DNA from: Hermatobates lingyangjiaoensis
Lineage: Eukaryota; Arthropoda; Insecta; Hemiptera; Hermatobatidae
NCBI GenBank assembly: GCA_026182355.1
Contig: JAPFBL010000003.1
Span: 186,001 to 250,000, forward strand
Reading direction: 5' to 3'
DNA: 64,000 bases
The number at the start of each line of letters is the position of its first letter. The first letter of the stretch is position 1. A program made the translations under genes and the position numbers. Of the stretch, positions 15,401-48,142 are shown one piece after another. The notes below the pieces were generated by a model, which saw only the letters and a program-made list of their open reading frames with translations, searched no databases and was not told the DNA's origin.

Positions 15401-18400
15401 GAAAGAAGTAGAAATAATAAGTAACTCTCAAAAGAAGTTGGAAGCGATGAGAGAAACAGTGGTGGAGCAGGTATCCTTCACATCTGCATCTCTGTTTGTC
15501 CTCAATATCATAAACAGATTTCATGATAAGTACAGATTGCAATTTTTGTCTCCTTCATAATGGTTCAATTTTGATTATAAATCAAAAATTTCTTCAAAAA
15601 ACTGAAGGGATTTTGGTGTTTTAAATGTGTACGTTGTAAAATGTGTACATTTTCTTGATACTCTAGTTCAGGGGTCTCCAAAGTACGGCCCGCGGGCCGG
15701 ATCCGGCCCGCCGAGCTCTCCTTCAATTGGAGACTTACCGTCTGAGTTACAAATGGAAGTTATAGATTTGCAATCCAATGACATCCTGAAGGACAAATAT
15801 GAAGAAGGAAATTTAACTGAATTCCACAAATGCCTTCCATCTGACCAATTCGTTTATTTAAGGAAGTTTGCCTGTGAATTCATTTCAGTTTTTGGCACTA
15901 CATATTTGTGTGAGTAGACTTTTTGAAAGATGAAATACACAAAATCCTGCTACAGATCACAGTTGTCTGATGAACATTTGAATGCTTTGCTTGTTATTGA
16001 AACCACTCGTTTTGAACCTCAGTTGGACAAAATTTTGTCAGAAATGAAAGAATTTCATATTTCCCCAATTGATCTAAGTTAAAAAATATGTTAATTGTTG
16101 CTGATATTATATGCCTTGTAATTATGTACTGAATAAATAACATTTTTTAATTATTAATTCACTGTTTATTTACATTGCATGTATTTTGGTAAAATAAATA
16201 ATTTAGAACCTTGGCCCGCGAAGCTTTAAAAATTCAGCAATGTGGCCCTCCGCTGGAAAACTTTGGAGACCCCTGCTCTAGTTTATAAGACGACTGGCAA
16301 ACTGGTAGCCACCAAAACCTACAGTCCCCTCCTCCAACTTCGTATAACTTGTTTATTACAAAAAATAAACTAATTAATCAAGTCGTAACACTGAAAGTGA
16401 ATGCATAGTTAAGTAAAATCACTTTACTACTCTTTGTAAACAAGTTGACAATTTATTTAACATGTTTGAAGTGAAATGCCTAGATCTAGATGAGCCCGAA
16501 AAGGAAAATCTGCATTGTAGAAATTAAAAAGTAAATATTTGAATTTACCTTTAAATTAGTCATACTACATGACACATACTACATGATACTACAGCAAGTA
16601 CTGCGCATCATGATTTTCTTATATCTGTTTCATTTGGAACTTATCTATAGTATTTTAATTAATTTAGACATCTTATAATAAATACAGAGACTTATAAAAA
16701 AAAACAATAAATATATGGATATATATAGCACAAATTAATTAAAAATTGAAATTAGAAGATAAACTAGGTCTGTACAAAGTATATAGACAAAGAATTACGC
16801 CTCTGACAAACGAAGTGGGCTGATGTTACCAACATTTATCACGTTGTTAAAATAAAAATAACGTGTACTAACTTATTTTTTATTTAGCCCAACTTACTAA
16901 ATTTAAACTTAGTAACATTATGAAAACAATGTTAGGATGAAAAAAGTATTACAATTAATTAAATGTTTCCTAAAACGTAAAATGTGTCTCAAAATACAAT
17001 AAAGTTCTTTATATTTAAAGGTTATAGACGATATTTTTATCCGGATACCTTATCTTTAGGTACTTGGACGGAAACCCTTCGATAATACAGGATATGAATG
17101 CACTGTGGTATACGTAATGAATGGGGTAGTAGTTTAATTCAATTGCTTTCAGCTAGATATAGATAATAACTGAAATATCATTGGAAGTGTCTAGTTTCAC
17201 ATTGATAATGTTCAACTTGTACACATTATCTAAACTATCATTTGAAAACCACAAATGAATAAAGGTTTATTTCCTTATTCAACTGCTGTTGTCCTATGGA
17301 GTATTCTTTCATTTTTTTTTTTTTTTATTAAAATTACATAATACCTTATCTCATTCGTGAGAACCTGAAAGTTGAAAGAAAAAGGTATTAAAAATAAAGA
17401 AATAAATTCAGAGAATATTCTTTCACCTTTATACCATATTCACTATTCTAAAAATACATTACCTCTATAGTGTTACAATGTATTTCGTTCATCCATTTTA
17501 TATTGTGACTTAAAAAAACTGACTTCAACAGTTTCATAAAACATAAGTTCTTTTTTCAACTTTTTTCAGTGATTCATGCATAACTAGAACAAACAATATT
17601 TCAGCTAAGAACAAACCGAGGAGCCCAACATAGTCTGGAAACGGATGTCAGGTCCAAAGAGTCCGCCATCGGAATTGACACAGTATGTCATCAAATAAAC
17701 AACCATTCTCGAGGCATCAACTACTACGGTGGCATCGAAAAATACGATAATACGTCAGTAATTCTACTGAAATTACTTTTAAGTAATTCATTTATTATTT
17801 TACTAATTTATTCTAAATAAATGTAATCAATATTAAAATTCTTATTATGTGGCAACGTAATACATCCGATCCAAATAGGTTACACCAGAAGTCTGCAACC
17901 TTTGTTATCACAAGAGCTATTTTGTCTCCATTTTAGACTAAGAAAAATAGTTCAAGCCGCAAAACATAATACAGCTTATAAACTTTTAAAAGTTTTAATT
18001 TTTTTTTTAGTTTTTATCTATTATAATTATGGAATACAAAAAAACAGAAGTGTAATGAGTATGTGTAGGCCTATTTTGAAATAAATAAATTAAACAGTAA
18101 CTCTGCAAGCCTATTTGAATCCTAACCATACTCTGAGTTTGTGTGTTTCTTTACTTCGTGTGTTACTCTTCTTCGATTTTGAAGTCGCTCAGGGTGTAAC
18201 GTGTATACGACAGTAAAATTATACTAAAAGAATAATAATAAAATACAACTATTCCAGGATGGCCGATTAATAAATATAAGACACAAACATTTATTAGATA
18301 GTTAATAAATATATATAAATGATTAAACTAAAATAATAAATGAGAATAGTAGCAAGAATTTGTATACATTAAAGGTGTTATAGGGTTAAAAAAACATATA

Positions 18401-21400
18401 TTTTTTTGTTTATTTTAATCTATAAAATTACGGTAATTAAAACAAAATTATAGTTAACTATGTCCATTAACTAAATGATTGCCGATGAAACACCCAGAAA
18501 GTGTTTAAAATAATTTAAGAGATCAGGCGATATTGATTTGTGTTGTTCTATCGGCCAGTTCTGTCGTACAGTCATTGTAGTTAGAATTAAGTTTCGCCAG
18601 TATGGATTCAATAGTGGACGGTGGTATATTTAGTGATACCATGTCTGGTCAGTAAATCCGAAACATGTACAACTTGAATGTTTAATAATGTGGATTCTTT
18701 TATTTTTACTTTAGCAAGTATGCTTGCTCTGCTTCACTTTCTGCTGCAGTTTCAAAATAGATCTCTTTCGCTATTCTTCAATTAGGTATTTTTCAACGAA
18801 TACTAAATGCTTGGTTTGAAAATTCTTTCAACATTACGTTTTTTGTTCCTCGATAATTTTTCGTCATATCAAGCACACAGATAAGCTAACGTCGTTGGTG
18901 GTAAGGCAAGTGAATCAGTCCACGCAGGATTAAGCTATCTATTTTCTTCTGAAAATTTTCTTTTTAGGGGTTTCTTCATGGTTAGTGCAGGAGTCATACA
19001 CTCTAAAAGCAGGCAGCAAATAAAGGAGAGGGCTATTGACATTGATGTGACACGTGTGTTGTTTTAGTTGACAGAAAACCTTTTTCAAAATTAAATTTTA
19101 AAGAATCACCTCAAATTCCAAGATAACTGTGCAACAAAAGAAAAATACTAATATATAAATAAAAAAAAATCAGAAATAATCTTTATTAATTTTTACGTGT
19201 TTTTTTTGCTAAGGCCATAGAGAACCACTACAAAAAGGCTGAAAAGCCGCAGGTTGCCGACCCCTGGGATAAACCAAACTGGTGAAATAGTTACTCCTTT
19301 AATTTTCTTTAGTATAGAATTTGCTGGATGTTGTACCTGACTCGGATGGATAAATTATATAGCTTGAAATGTTAAATCAATCACACCTTACACACTAAAT
19401 GTTTCTATTATGGTTTGTAAGTAAAATGCTTGGATATTTCAGTTTTCGACGAGTAATTGTAGTCTCTTAGTTGTTGCTCTATGGTTATCTTCTAGTCGGA
19501 CAGCTCTACCATGAAGATTTTCAGAAACTCTTTATGGAGTTTTCAACAGCAAAATCCTATTGAAATGGTCGAATGTTAAAGTGAGTGCTGTTTAAGTAAA
19601 TGCTTTGGTTTAGCGTGAGCGTTCCGGAGACGTGGTCAGAGAATTCCAACAGAACAGTGGCACGATCTCAAGGCGAGAGATCCCGCTGCCTCCAGCTGCG
19701 CACCGAAGCCAGTCAACTTATCAACACAAGTGCTTCTGACATTTGGAACGCCTGGAACAACACCAACTCTTCTCTGGCTCGGCGATCCACTGAAATGCTC
19801 GAAACCAAGAATAAATCTGAGATGCATTTACACAAGGTACAAAATTAACATATGCTTTCTTAATATCTGATACACTGCGAAAGTTTTTTTTTCAAACAAT
19901 GTTGATTCCTTTAGGTTCAACAAGAAATTTTCGACTTAGAGAAGAGTATAGAACTCCTTAGGAAGGCTATAATGGACAAGAGTAATCCACTCAAAGTGGC
20001 CCATACAAGGCTTGAAGCCCGCTCCCACAGGAGAGACATAGAAGCGTGTAAAGATAGTGCACAAACCAGGTCACGTTAACTCTTTAATTTACGTATATTA
20101 TCATTACGTTTAGACAGGTTTCAAGTAATTTTTGTAAACTGTCAGTTGCAAAAAAGCCAGTATAAGCAATACAAGAAATCTTATTTGCTGTTAAGAATCT
20201 AAATAAGACTTACGAATTTTGACCAACAGATAAATTAGGAGTCTGCATTATGCTACCCTTCATTCAAAATGTATAGAAAATATAGCGCACACAAAATTAG
20301 ACTACTAGACAAATATTAATACATACATTATCATACATGAATAATGATCAATACCAACACCCTTGTAGCCTTAATTTTATAAAAAATTAAAAATATAAAA
20401 TTTAAAGGTAAAAACCTTTTTAATTAAACATTAATTTTATTAATTAAAAATTAAAGGTAAAAAATTAATAAAAAAATTAAAAAGTAAAGGTATTTACCTT
20501 TGCAAACTGCTGGATTTAGAGATACGACCAGGACCGGGTTAATACTATGAGGCACTAAGCATAAAAAAATGTTGGAACCCGTTCATATTTTTTATTTGAA
20601 AAACAATAAAAATCCAAAAGAAAAATATTTATTGCAAATTCTGCCTCACACAAATACGAGTATATGTTTCCTTTCATTTAGTGTTAATAATATTCTAGTA
20701 CGTTTTTTTGGCAGTCTTTAGTGATATTGTAATCGTCAAAAATGTTACTACTCATTCAATCTCCTTATAAACATGTAGCGCTAAGGCATGGATTGCCTAG
20801 TTGTTCTGATGGATTTTTTTTATATTTTAAACTGTAAATTCAGTACAAAAGCAAATTCTAATTCCTGAAATTTTGTGTCATATGATTTCCTGCTGTTCTA
20901 CAACTTAGCTATTGCCATTGGGTATGACTCAGTATCAGAAAGTGATTTTAAAACGGTTTAATTTTAATACGATTTTTAAGAACTTTTCACCAATTACAAT
21001 TCCTCCTTGGTAGGAGTCAACAATACTTCGAACCAACAATATCACAAGTCACCCCATGTTCGTAAAAACCTTCTTTTTTTCACAAATTAAACAAAACAAG
21101 GAAAAGATGAAAATCTAAATATATATTACTTTCTCGACCAATGGTGTACCCTATCACCGGGGTCAACCGCAGCATTTTTACTTCCTACTCCCTATGAAAA
21201 CAAAGGGAAGCAAATATAAAAAAATTCTTCCTCTATAATACAATTGAATTTATTTATTATCAATGAGTTTAAAAAATGCTAAATTTCTTCTAGCATTTTT
21301 GTTCAACCTAAAACATTCTACATACAAAATGATCCGTATTATTATGGGAACTCTTAAAAGTAATATTTTACAAAAAAAAAAGGTCATTTCTTTTAATGTA

Positions 21401-21908
21401 ACATCCATTACTTTTGTCATTGATGGCCTATTTTTTCAAACCCAGTGTTTCTTCAAATTTTACTACCTGTTATGTGAGAATAATCTGTTCAACCAATGAA
21501 TTTATGAAAAATAAATGGGGTATTTCTATTTGAATAATCTGTGATAAATGTATGCTCCCTTTTATGCTTCTAGGTTGTAATGGCACTGCGACAAAAAGTT
21601 TGATTAATCTCTTAAGTACTTTATGTATTAGTAAATATAAAATACAAATTTCTTAAGAAATAGTTTTATAGTAAAATATTCATACTTGTGCCATCAGGTT
21701 AGTTAAAGAAGTGGATGAGATAGGGGAATCAATAGACTCACTGCATCGTAAGCTGCAGGAAGCGGAGGCCCAACACCAACAACTCCTGATGACCAGGTCT
21801 AATCTGGAGTCAGACCTCAACTCAAAGGTGAATTCCATCTTTATTGACAGGGAAAAGTGTCTGGGACTCAGAAGAAGTTTTCCCGTACAAGCAACCATTA
21901 TGTACTGA
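2814..21908 (+). CDS. tektin-3-like axonemal microtubule protein, 10 exons
   Basis: Tektins are coiled-coil filament proteins bound inside doublet microtubules of cilia and sperm flagella. Exons: 2814-2980, 6080-6223, 6519-6626, 9272-9410, 13277-13370, 15361-15470, 17605-17753, 19614-19836, 19915-20069, 21698-21908. All introns are GT/AG and phases agree, giving about 499 residues against roughly 490 for human TEKT3. Recognisable stretches: TPRPHPWRPTMGYEN near the N-terminus, RRLGERITDTMFWRNEV (exon 4), APLHIAQECLYHREHRQ (exon 5), QGIDLVHD (exon 5/6), SRGINYYGGIEKYD (exon 7), SVPETW (exon 8), IDREKCLGLRR near the C-terminus. The start ATG at 2814 follows an in-frame TGA. The tektin nonapeptide RPNVELCRD reads RRDIEACKD here (residues 417-425). 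Introns host Helitron, SINE and hAT insertions. Family assignment is firm; orthology to TEKT3 rather than TEKT5 is an inference from similarity in the C-terminal half. Confidence 0.93.
9437..9479. repeat. (TA)n microsatellite
   Basis: A run of about 20 TA units just after the donor site of tektin exon 4. Confidence 0.9.
9545..10861 (+). mobile_element. Helitron copy, degenerate
   Basis: The left part has repeated TGTTTGTCGGTTTG blocks followed by a module (CTCAGCTACCATAAGACAT) present twice (about 9655 and 9806). The middle encodes a decayed helicase. The right end has the hairpin CCGTCAAAGACGG followed by GTACGTTTGCTA, the Helitron-type terminus; the final CTAG is mutated to CTAT here. It lies in tektin intron 4. 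The left boundary is approximate. Confidence 0.75.
10000..10735 (+). pseudogene. Helitron RepHel, C-terminal helicase remnant
   Basis: Broken frames still read as the C-terminal PIF1-like helicase of Helitrons: an IEFLD...PGLPADE block near 10235-10300, then KLKVGEPIML, then LCNGTRL-like, and finally an FYHEPEGQTANVVY block near 10690-10720. Several stops and frame changes make it non-functional. The helicase would unwind DNA during rolling-circle transposition. Family call rests on these spaced motifs. Confidence 0.75.
10877..11222 (+). repeat. tandem repeat, unit about 130 bp, about 2.5 copies
   Basis: Each unit has an AT-rich block (TTTTTTTAATTTAATATTTG), a run ending in GGTAATAA, a tRNA-box-A-like phrase (GTAGCCCAGTGGCTTGCG) and GCCGATGACAGTAGTGCAAA. 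Copies begin near 10877, 11012 and 11139. It sits between two Helitron copies and may be an internal Helitron minisatellite. Confidence 0.75.
11250..11575 (+). mobile_element. Short non-autonomous Helitron copy
   Basis: Repeats the left and right modules of the copy at 9545-10861 without the helicase part. It ends with the CCGTC/GACGG hairpin and GTTTGCTAG, a correct Helitron CTAG 3' end at 11572-11575, followed by T as expected for insertion between A and T. Confidence 0.75.
11595..12165. repeat. Penelope-terminus-like unit with a large palindrome
   Basis: Includes the phrase ACGGATGTCGAAATATCG near 11660, resembling the stem II/GAAA part of hammerhead-type repeats seen elsewhere in this window. 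It also has a near-perfect palindrome at 11828-11938 with arms of about 50 bp and a short loop. The right arm ends GCGAAACGTCGGC, the 3' half of the hammerhead motif found intact at 34604-34614. Element class is inferred. Confidence 0.45.
12447..12683 (-). mobile_element. tRNA-derived SINE, 5' truncated copy
   Basis: On the + strand it begins TTAGGTTAGGTTGCAGTGG and runs through the family body (TTAGGCCGAGCATTGGCCC, ATCTTTAACGAGTACC, GACAGTTTAACGTCC). It stops before the tRNA-like head, so it is missing its 5' part. Confidence 0.85.
14166..14223 (-). mobile_element. SINE fragment (3' tail end)
   Basis: Only the CCTAA tail and adjacent body remain: GGTTAGGTTGTAGTG and AACACACTTAGGCC, the same order as in the fuller copies. 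Confidence 0.7.
14583..14892 (-). mobile_element. tRNA-derived SINE, near full length
   Basis: Contains the whole family body plus the tRNA-like head. On the - strand the head has a box A region (GTAGCCCAGTGGCAACGTGC) and a box B region (GGGGTTCAATACC). The tail is CCTAACCTAAC. It lies in tektin intron 5. Confidence 0.88.
15669..16275 (+). mobile_element. hAT DNA transposon, internally deleted
   Basis: Perfect terminal inverted repeats CAGGGGTCTCCAAAGT and its complement ACTTTGGAGACCCCTG, flanked by an identical 8 bp target duplication CTCTAGTT (15661-15668 and 16276-16283). Subterminal GGCCCGCGGGCCGG-type sequences are typical of Charlie-like hATs. It sits in tektin intron 6, about 200 bp past the exon 6 donor. 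Confidence 0.95.
15733..16082 (+). pseudogene. hAT transposase, C-terminal dimerisation domain remnant
   Basis: About 116 codons read as the end of a ZBED/GTF2IRD2-like hAT transposase: LPSELQMEVIDLQ, then FISVFGTTYLCE, later LSDEHLNALL. Two stops (TAG at 15915, TGA at 15924) interrupt the region just after TYLCE, and the catalytic part upstream is absent. Non-functional. Confidence 0.85.
17886..19266. mobile_element. hAT-like element, older
   Basis: The right end reads CAGGTTGCCGACCCCTG, a hAT-type terminus. The left end CAGAAGTCTGCAACCTTTG is a degenerate inverted copy. Inside, no coding frame survives. It occupies most of tektin intron 7. Boundaries rest on the two termini only, and I could not confirm a target duplication. 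Confidence 0.55.
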
Positions 21909-24900
21909 AGGTGATAAAACAAACTTTGCATTGGATCACCAATCCAACCAATAGTTGGGATTCGTCCTAGAAGTTAGTCTGTTGTTTAGTGTAATAAACA
22001 TTTTTTCAAACATTTTATTTTACCTTTCTAACAAAAATTAAAGAGAAAATTAATAAAAACCTCCAACATCAGTAAATCACAAATATTTACTGTGTGATTC
22101 TCAATTAACACAAAATTCAATTTTCCAATATTTGATTTCAACATACGCATCACTAAAAAAATCTTTATACTTTCCTCCGAAAACTAAAGAAAGGGTTAAA
22201 AAAAATACACAAAATTTAATATTTATTTATATATTCGTATTTCAAACTACATGATTTCAAAAAATGTGATTTATAATCTAGAAAACACTTGTCAGAAATA
22301 AAACAAGGTTTGGTAACAAAATAATGTTTTTAATGATGATCTTATACAATGAAAACTTACAAAAACACAGTGGACTGCTCTGTCACTACTGAACATTCTT
22401 TCAATAGTGAATGTAACTACACTGAAAACAACTTTCACATAAAAAAGTAAAACGAAGCTTATTTCTGATATCTAACTTGACTTTAAAGGCACATTGAACA
22501 TTTCTTTTCGAGTTAACCTACACAAAAAGCGATGAAATAAATGCATTAACTATAATGATAAAAGAGTATAGAGTACGAAAAGTTTACTCTTAAATTATTC
22601 ATCAACTCACAATTCTCTCATAACTCCTTTCAAAAATCAGTCATTTGCTGCATTAAATGCATTGAAAGATAAAATAACAAATTGTTTTTACGACATTTAG
22701 ATGATAATAATACACCAAATTTACGATAACGATATTAAAAGTATAACAGAATTCCTCTACTAGAGTAAAACACATTCGGATTTCACGTCCATGAATTATA
22801 AACATAACAATTTTAACCATGCTCTAGAATTAAATAAGTTTTTAATTATAAGTAAAAAATACAATAAATGGTTTCAATTTGTATTGATCTTGACTCAATA
22901 TCAAATAATAGTAATATAAACACATTGTAGTTGTTGATATTAATTCTTCAAACATAAGTTTGAACTAAAGAATTAGACTTCTACACTAATATTTCGTCAA
23001 TGACTAACTGACGAATGAAATTCTTTATACTTTTCCTCACTTGTTGAGAAATCAAAGTAACGTCTTTACTTTCTGAATTCTCTCAAAATACATCAGGATA
23101 TTTCAATTACCACTCACTATGATCATTTTCCGCTTATAAACTTATTATAATAAACCTCGACGAAAATTCTTTTATACTTAAGTCTTGTTACAATGACGTG
23201 ATTTTTTGCGCTAATTTAGATTGTATGTAGCTGTTATGGGGCCAGGAGTGGACTAATGGTTAGTGCACTTGTTGTTAGTACTAAAGTCTCAAGATTTGAA
23301 TCTTTGTAGTGGAAGATGGGAAATGTTGCATAAGTTGTCCTCTCAAAAAGGATAAACTTAGAGCTTTAAACCTGAAAGAAGCTCTATTACATTCATCATG
23401 ATTTATTTACAAATAAATACAAAACTACACTAGTAATTAGTAAGAGAATAAGTGTTTAGACGCTTGGGATAATAGTGAGACCTATATGCTATCTGCATCC
23501 AATTAACAAGCCTCACTTGCAGCCGCCTCTAAACAGAACACGGAAGGCATCAAAACATTCAGTGCAGCCATTGATCGCAAGAGAGAAGATTCACGTAAAT
23601 TTCTAATATTGCAATGATACATGAAGTAATATTTTTAAACATTTCTAACAGCACGAAAGTGTTGTTACAAATGCACATAAAGTAGTACTTTTCCCTCTCC
23701 ATTTAAATCTTCAATCTATTTTCGGAATCCAATAGAATACACCACAAGTAAAAACTAATATAATGAAAATATATGGCCTCATATCAATTTAAATTGAATA
23801 AGTCTTAATTTGAATAAAAATCAGTCTAATTATGTTTTAAACGAAAGTTCATAATTGTTCAGTTAACTTACTAATAAGAATTTATATACATAAATTTTCG
23901 GAACAGTTCATCCTTAAGATATACTATCTTTGCTTCTCGATTTTACTACAGAACACTCCCGTTACTCTGTCAACATAGTATATTTCCTAGAGTACATTTT
24001 CTATGAACAAAGGTGATAATTTGAAACATTCAACCATAGGAAACATGCTACACTGTGTACACTAAGTAACGAAAGTGTTATTTAGGAAAATTAAGAAGCT
24101 TGTTAGAAACAGGTATTACCTAATTTTAGTGTTATTTTCGGTAATGTATATATATATACAGAATTTTTCTGGACTAGTGAGATAAAACTACGATATAAAA
24201 AAAATAGTCTATTTTCCGAAAAAATAATGGTGTCCAGCACTATTTACTCAGCATCGAAGGTAACACCGACTACACATTGTAATGTTTGTTCTCCGTGCGC
24301 AATAAATATGTATTTTTTTTTTAAACTATTACATTGTTCCCATTAATGACGATAATACCAAAATTTTTCTTGTTTTATTTTCTTAAAAAAATATTCATCT
24401 AAAATTCAAAAGCTCACAAGCTGAATGAAAAAAAATAGATTCTTATTTACATGTAACCATGACATAAACTAATATTCGAAAAAATACAGCAAAAACCAGA
24501 CTCTTTTCAATTTCTTTAATTCATAAATTGAATGAATTCAATAATTGTGCTATTGAAGGGTGATATGTTTCTACAACTTGTAAATAGGAATCTGACAACC
24601 ATTGCAGCCTCGTTACCTCTACAAAATCAAACAACCATCCAATAAATATTATACTTTAACACAAATTATACGTATAAATGACAAGAACGGTTATTTATGA
24701 CAACAGTAAAAACAATAATTCGTTTTCACTTCAATCATTTCTAAATATGACCATTATATGAGGAAAAGTATAAATAATTATACATATGTTCAAATACAAA
24801 GTTTTTCAAAAAAAAAAAAAAACAATCAGTTCATATTGCAGTTATAGAGACCGGGTGGTTTGACTGTTGGTTCCAGAATTACTTTTAAGTAGTCATTTTT

Positions 24901-26633
24901 GAATAATTATATACACATCAATGGAAGTAATCTAATGATTTCCTTTCGTGAACTCAGTACCTCCCAAACGAAAGTCAATTAATTTCATAACTAAAAATAA
25001 AATGCTTTTCTATTCCAATAGACACATGGAAAAACAAAAATGGAAATATTTTTCCAAACAAATACAAAGTCAAAAGAACAAAAAGTATCAAATTAAATTT
25101 GATATTTGAGAAATTAAGTATTTCTCAAATATAAGTTAGTTATTTATATTGTTTTTTTTTATATATGATTTTACAATACTGTAAAGAAGAAAAAGAAATA
25201 ATAGGTTTATTTCTTTAGAAATTATAAAAAAACTATAATATGTTGGAATTTATAAGAAAATGTTTATACAATGCTGCGAATGTTTTTTACCCTGGGTTGG
25301 TTAAATGTAAAAGTCAATCAAAGATAAAACCAAGATTTTCTTCTAAGTACAATGAAGAGTTACAAATAAAAACCATTGCACCTCATTCATGTTAAAATGA
25401 CTTTATTGACTAAAGACATAAACTGAGATCACACTCAAGTAAAAACTATGGCAGTACAGTTATCACTTTAAACAAATATTTGACACAATAAAAATAATCA
25501 GTCAAAACTATTGCACTTATACTAATAGTTATTTCACACTAAATTTAAATTGATTTTGTAACTTAAAAACCAAAACAAAATGTTTTTTTTTTCAACAAAT
25601 CTACTTTTTATCTGTTACAATAATGTAGTTTAATAAAGTGAATAAGGATTAAAATAATATGAATTTAAAAAAAAAATAATAAAATCACAACACGAACTAT
25701 GCAAATAAATATGAATTACTTGCAAAACAACTAAACCACAACATTGGTTTCTATGATTTATAAACTAACCCAGATAATATGCAAATATTTGCAAAAGATT
25801 GGTATCACGTAAACGTACTGGCAATGAAATTTTAAACAAAAGTCATTATCAATTTGCTAAAAACTGTAACTTAAGAAAGAAACAAAGGAAGAAAATGTTT
25901 CAAATGTTGAATTTTTAACGAAGAAAAATATTACTACTAAAATCATGTATGAAGATGGTGCTGATCATTGATTAGGGTTTAAAACATTTAATATAATTCC
26001 TACGAGTTTAGTAACTCACATTTTAATGTATTACAATCATTTAAAAATTATATAATGGTTTAATTATATAAAGAAATTTGGTTTTAACATTACATATGAC
26101 TATATCAACTTCGTAGAGTTCAGTTGATAATATATGACACCAAAATAAGTTTATATAAAAACTAATTTATAACATAAAACATGCTGCGAGATCCTAGAAA
26201 TGAAATGTGTTGAAGATTGAATAAAAGAACTATTTTTAAAATTTCATTTGTAGGTAAGTTTTGCATTTGCTCATAAAAGAATGATGACTCAAAGGCATTA
26301 TCTACTATTAAAGGACTCCAGGATTAGTACTCTTTAATATTTCAACACCAGGATGAAATGCCAGTCTTTAGAACGATTCGTATTATCTGTTTTGGTATTT
26401 TAACAATAAATCAGAATCATATCCTTAGGTATTACGTTAGTTTGAAGATTGCCAAGTAAACACAGAGATATTTGTTGATAGATATCCTGCTCAGAAGCTC
26501 TAAACCAAAATAAAGCGTCCTCATTTACTGCCACTGGGCAATCGACAAGGACGTGTATAAACTTGAGGGTAATGTGGAGCACTGGCATTGTCCCGAAGAA
26601 AATAACATCGTCATAGTTAGTAGAATTGAGGAA
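21909..26633. other. Tail-to-tail intergenic gap between tektin and Su(z)12
   Basis: AT-rich with no exon-like frame. An AATAAA at 21993-21998, 85 bp past the tektin stop, is the best tektin polyadenylation signal. A long Su(z)12 3' UTR may occupy the right part. One SINE-like insert is at 23237-23400. Confidence 0.6.
23237..23400 (+). mobile_element. Possible second SINE family
   Basis: Starts GGGGCCAGGAGTGGACTAAT with a tRNA-like GGTTAGTGCAC phrase and, about 45 bp later, a box-B-like GATTTGAATC. The body differs from the CCTAA-tailed family. A tRNA-derived origin is an inference. Confidence 0.4.
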
Positions 26634-47436
<20,803 letters not shown>

Positions 47437-48142
47437 TGTCAATAAAATTAAGAACAATTTTTAAACTACTTAACATACAACATACTAAGTAAATTGCTAA
47501 TTTCATACGGTCACACTACCATAAAATTTCTTACTATCCTCAAATGCCTTAAATTACACAAACATTTTGATAAATGCACACTGCAGTCCTATTTAGTTTC
47601 ACTCTCACTTATCTAAAATAGAATAATAACAAAATTGTAAATATTCATTAGAAAAGGTTAGTATAACGAGAAGGCTGAACCATTTCCCGGGTAAGCATAC
47701 GTAAGTTCCAACACTGTAAGGCCATTTTATCTCACGATATGAACGGTCAAAAAAATAAGTTTTTCTAATGTTAAATAATTTTATGACCAGAGATTGCAAA
47801 AACTATAGCTGATTTGACTTTATAGCCACCAAAGAATTCAACTTGAAAGCGTCTGATAACGTCCCTCAAAACATTTTGAACACTCGGTTGGTAATAAGCC
47901 GTTAAAAAAATTCCCTCTCATTTCCTAAGTGGCAACACTGGTACTTCATGCATCCAATATCGCGGAAGATCGGTTAGTTCCGTCGGCACTACGATTGCTC
48001 CAATCAGATGATTCCACGAAACTTAGCCACGTTACACAGCTCTATAACTGTATGTGTTGGACGTTCTTGAAGTTCTTGTTTAAGTTTTCATAGCGGACTG
48101 ACTAAGTCCGGTTTAGAGTCTTTATTTTATTGGTTTATCACA
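47437..48142. promoter_or_regulatory. Divergent promoter interval of Su(z)12 and PDI
   Basis: 706 bp separate the two start codons, transcribed away from each other. CCAAT motifs occur at 47953-47957 and 48000-48004, and a local CG-richer patch (about 47960-48020) stands out from the AT-rich surroundings. No clear TATA box is placed. Shared regulation is inferred only from distance. Confidence 0.7.
48000..48018 (+). promoter_or_regulatory. ER stress response element (ERSE)
   Basis: Exact CCAAT (48000-48004), nine bases, CCACG (48014-48018), the consensus bound by NF-Y plus ATF6/XBP1 in unfolded-protein-response genes. A further GCCACGTTA with an ACGT core follows at about 48026-48034. Both sit 110-145 bp before the PDI start codon. 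Confidence 0.75.
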
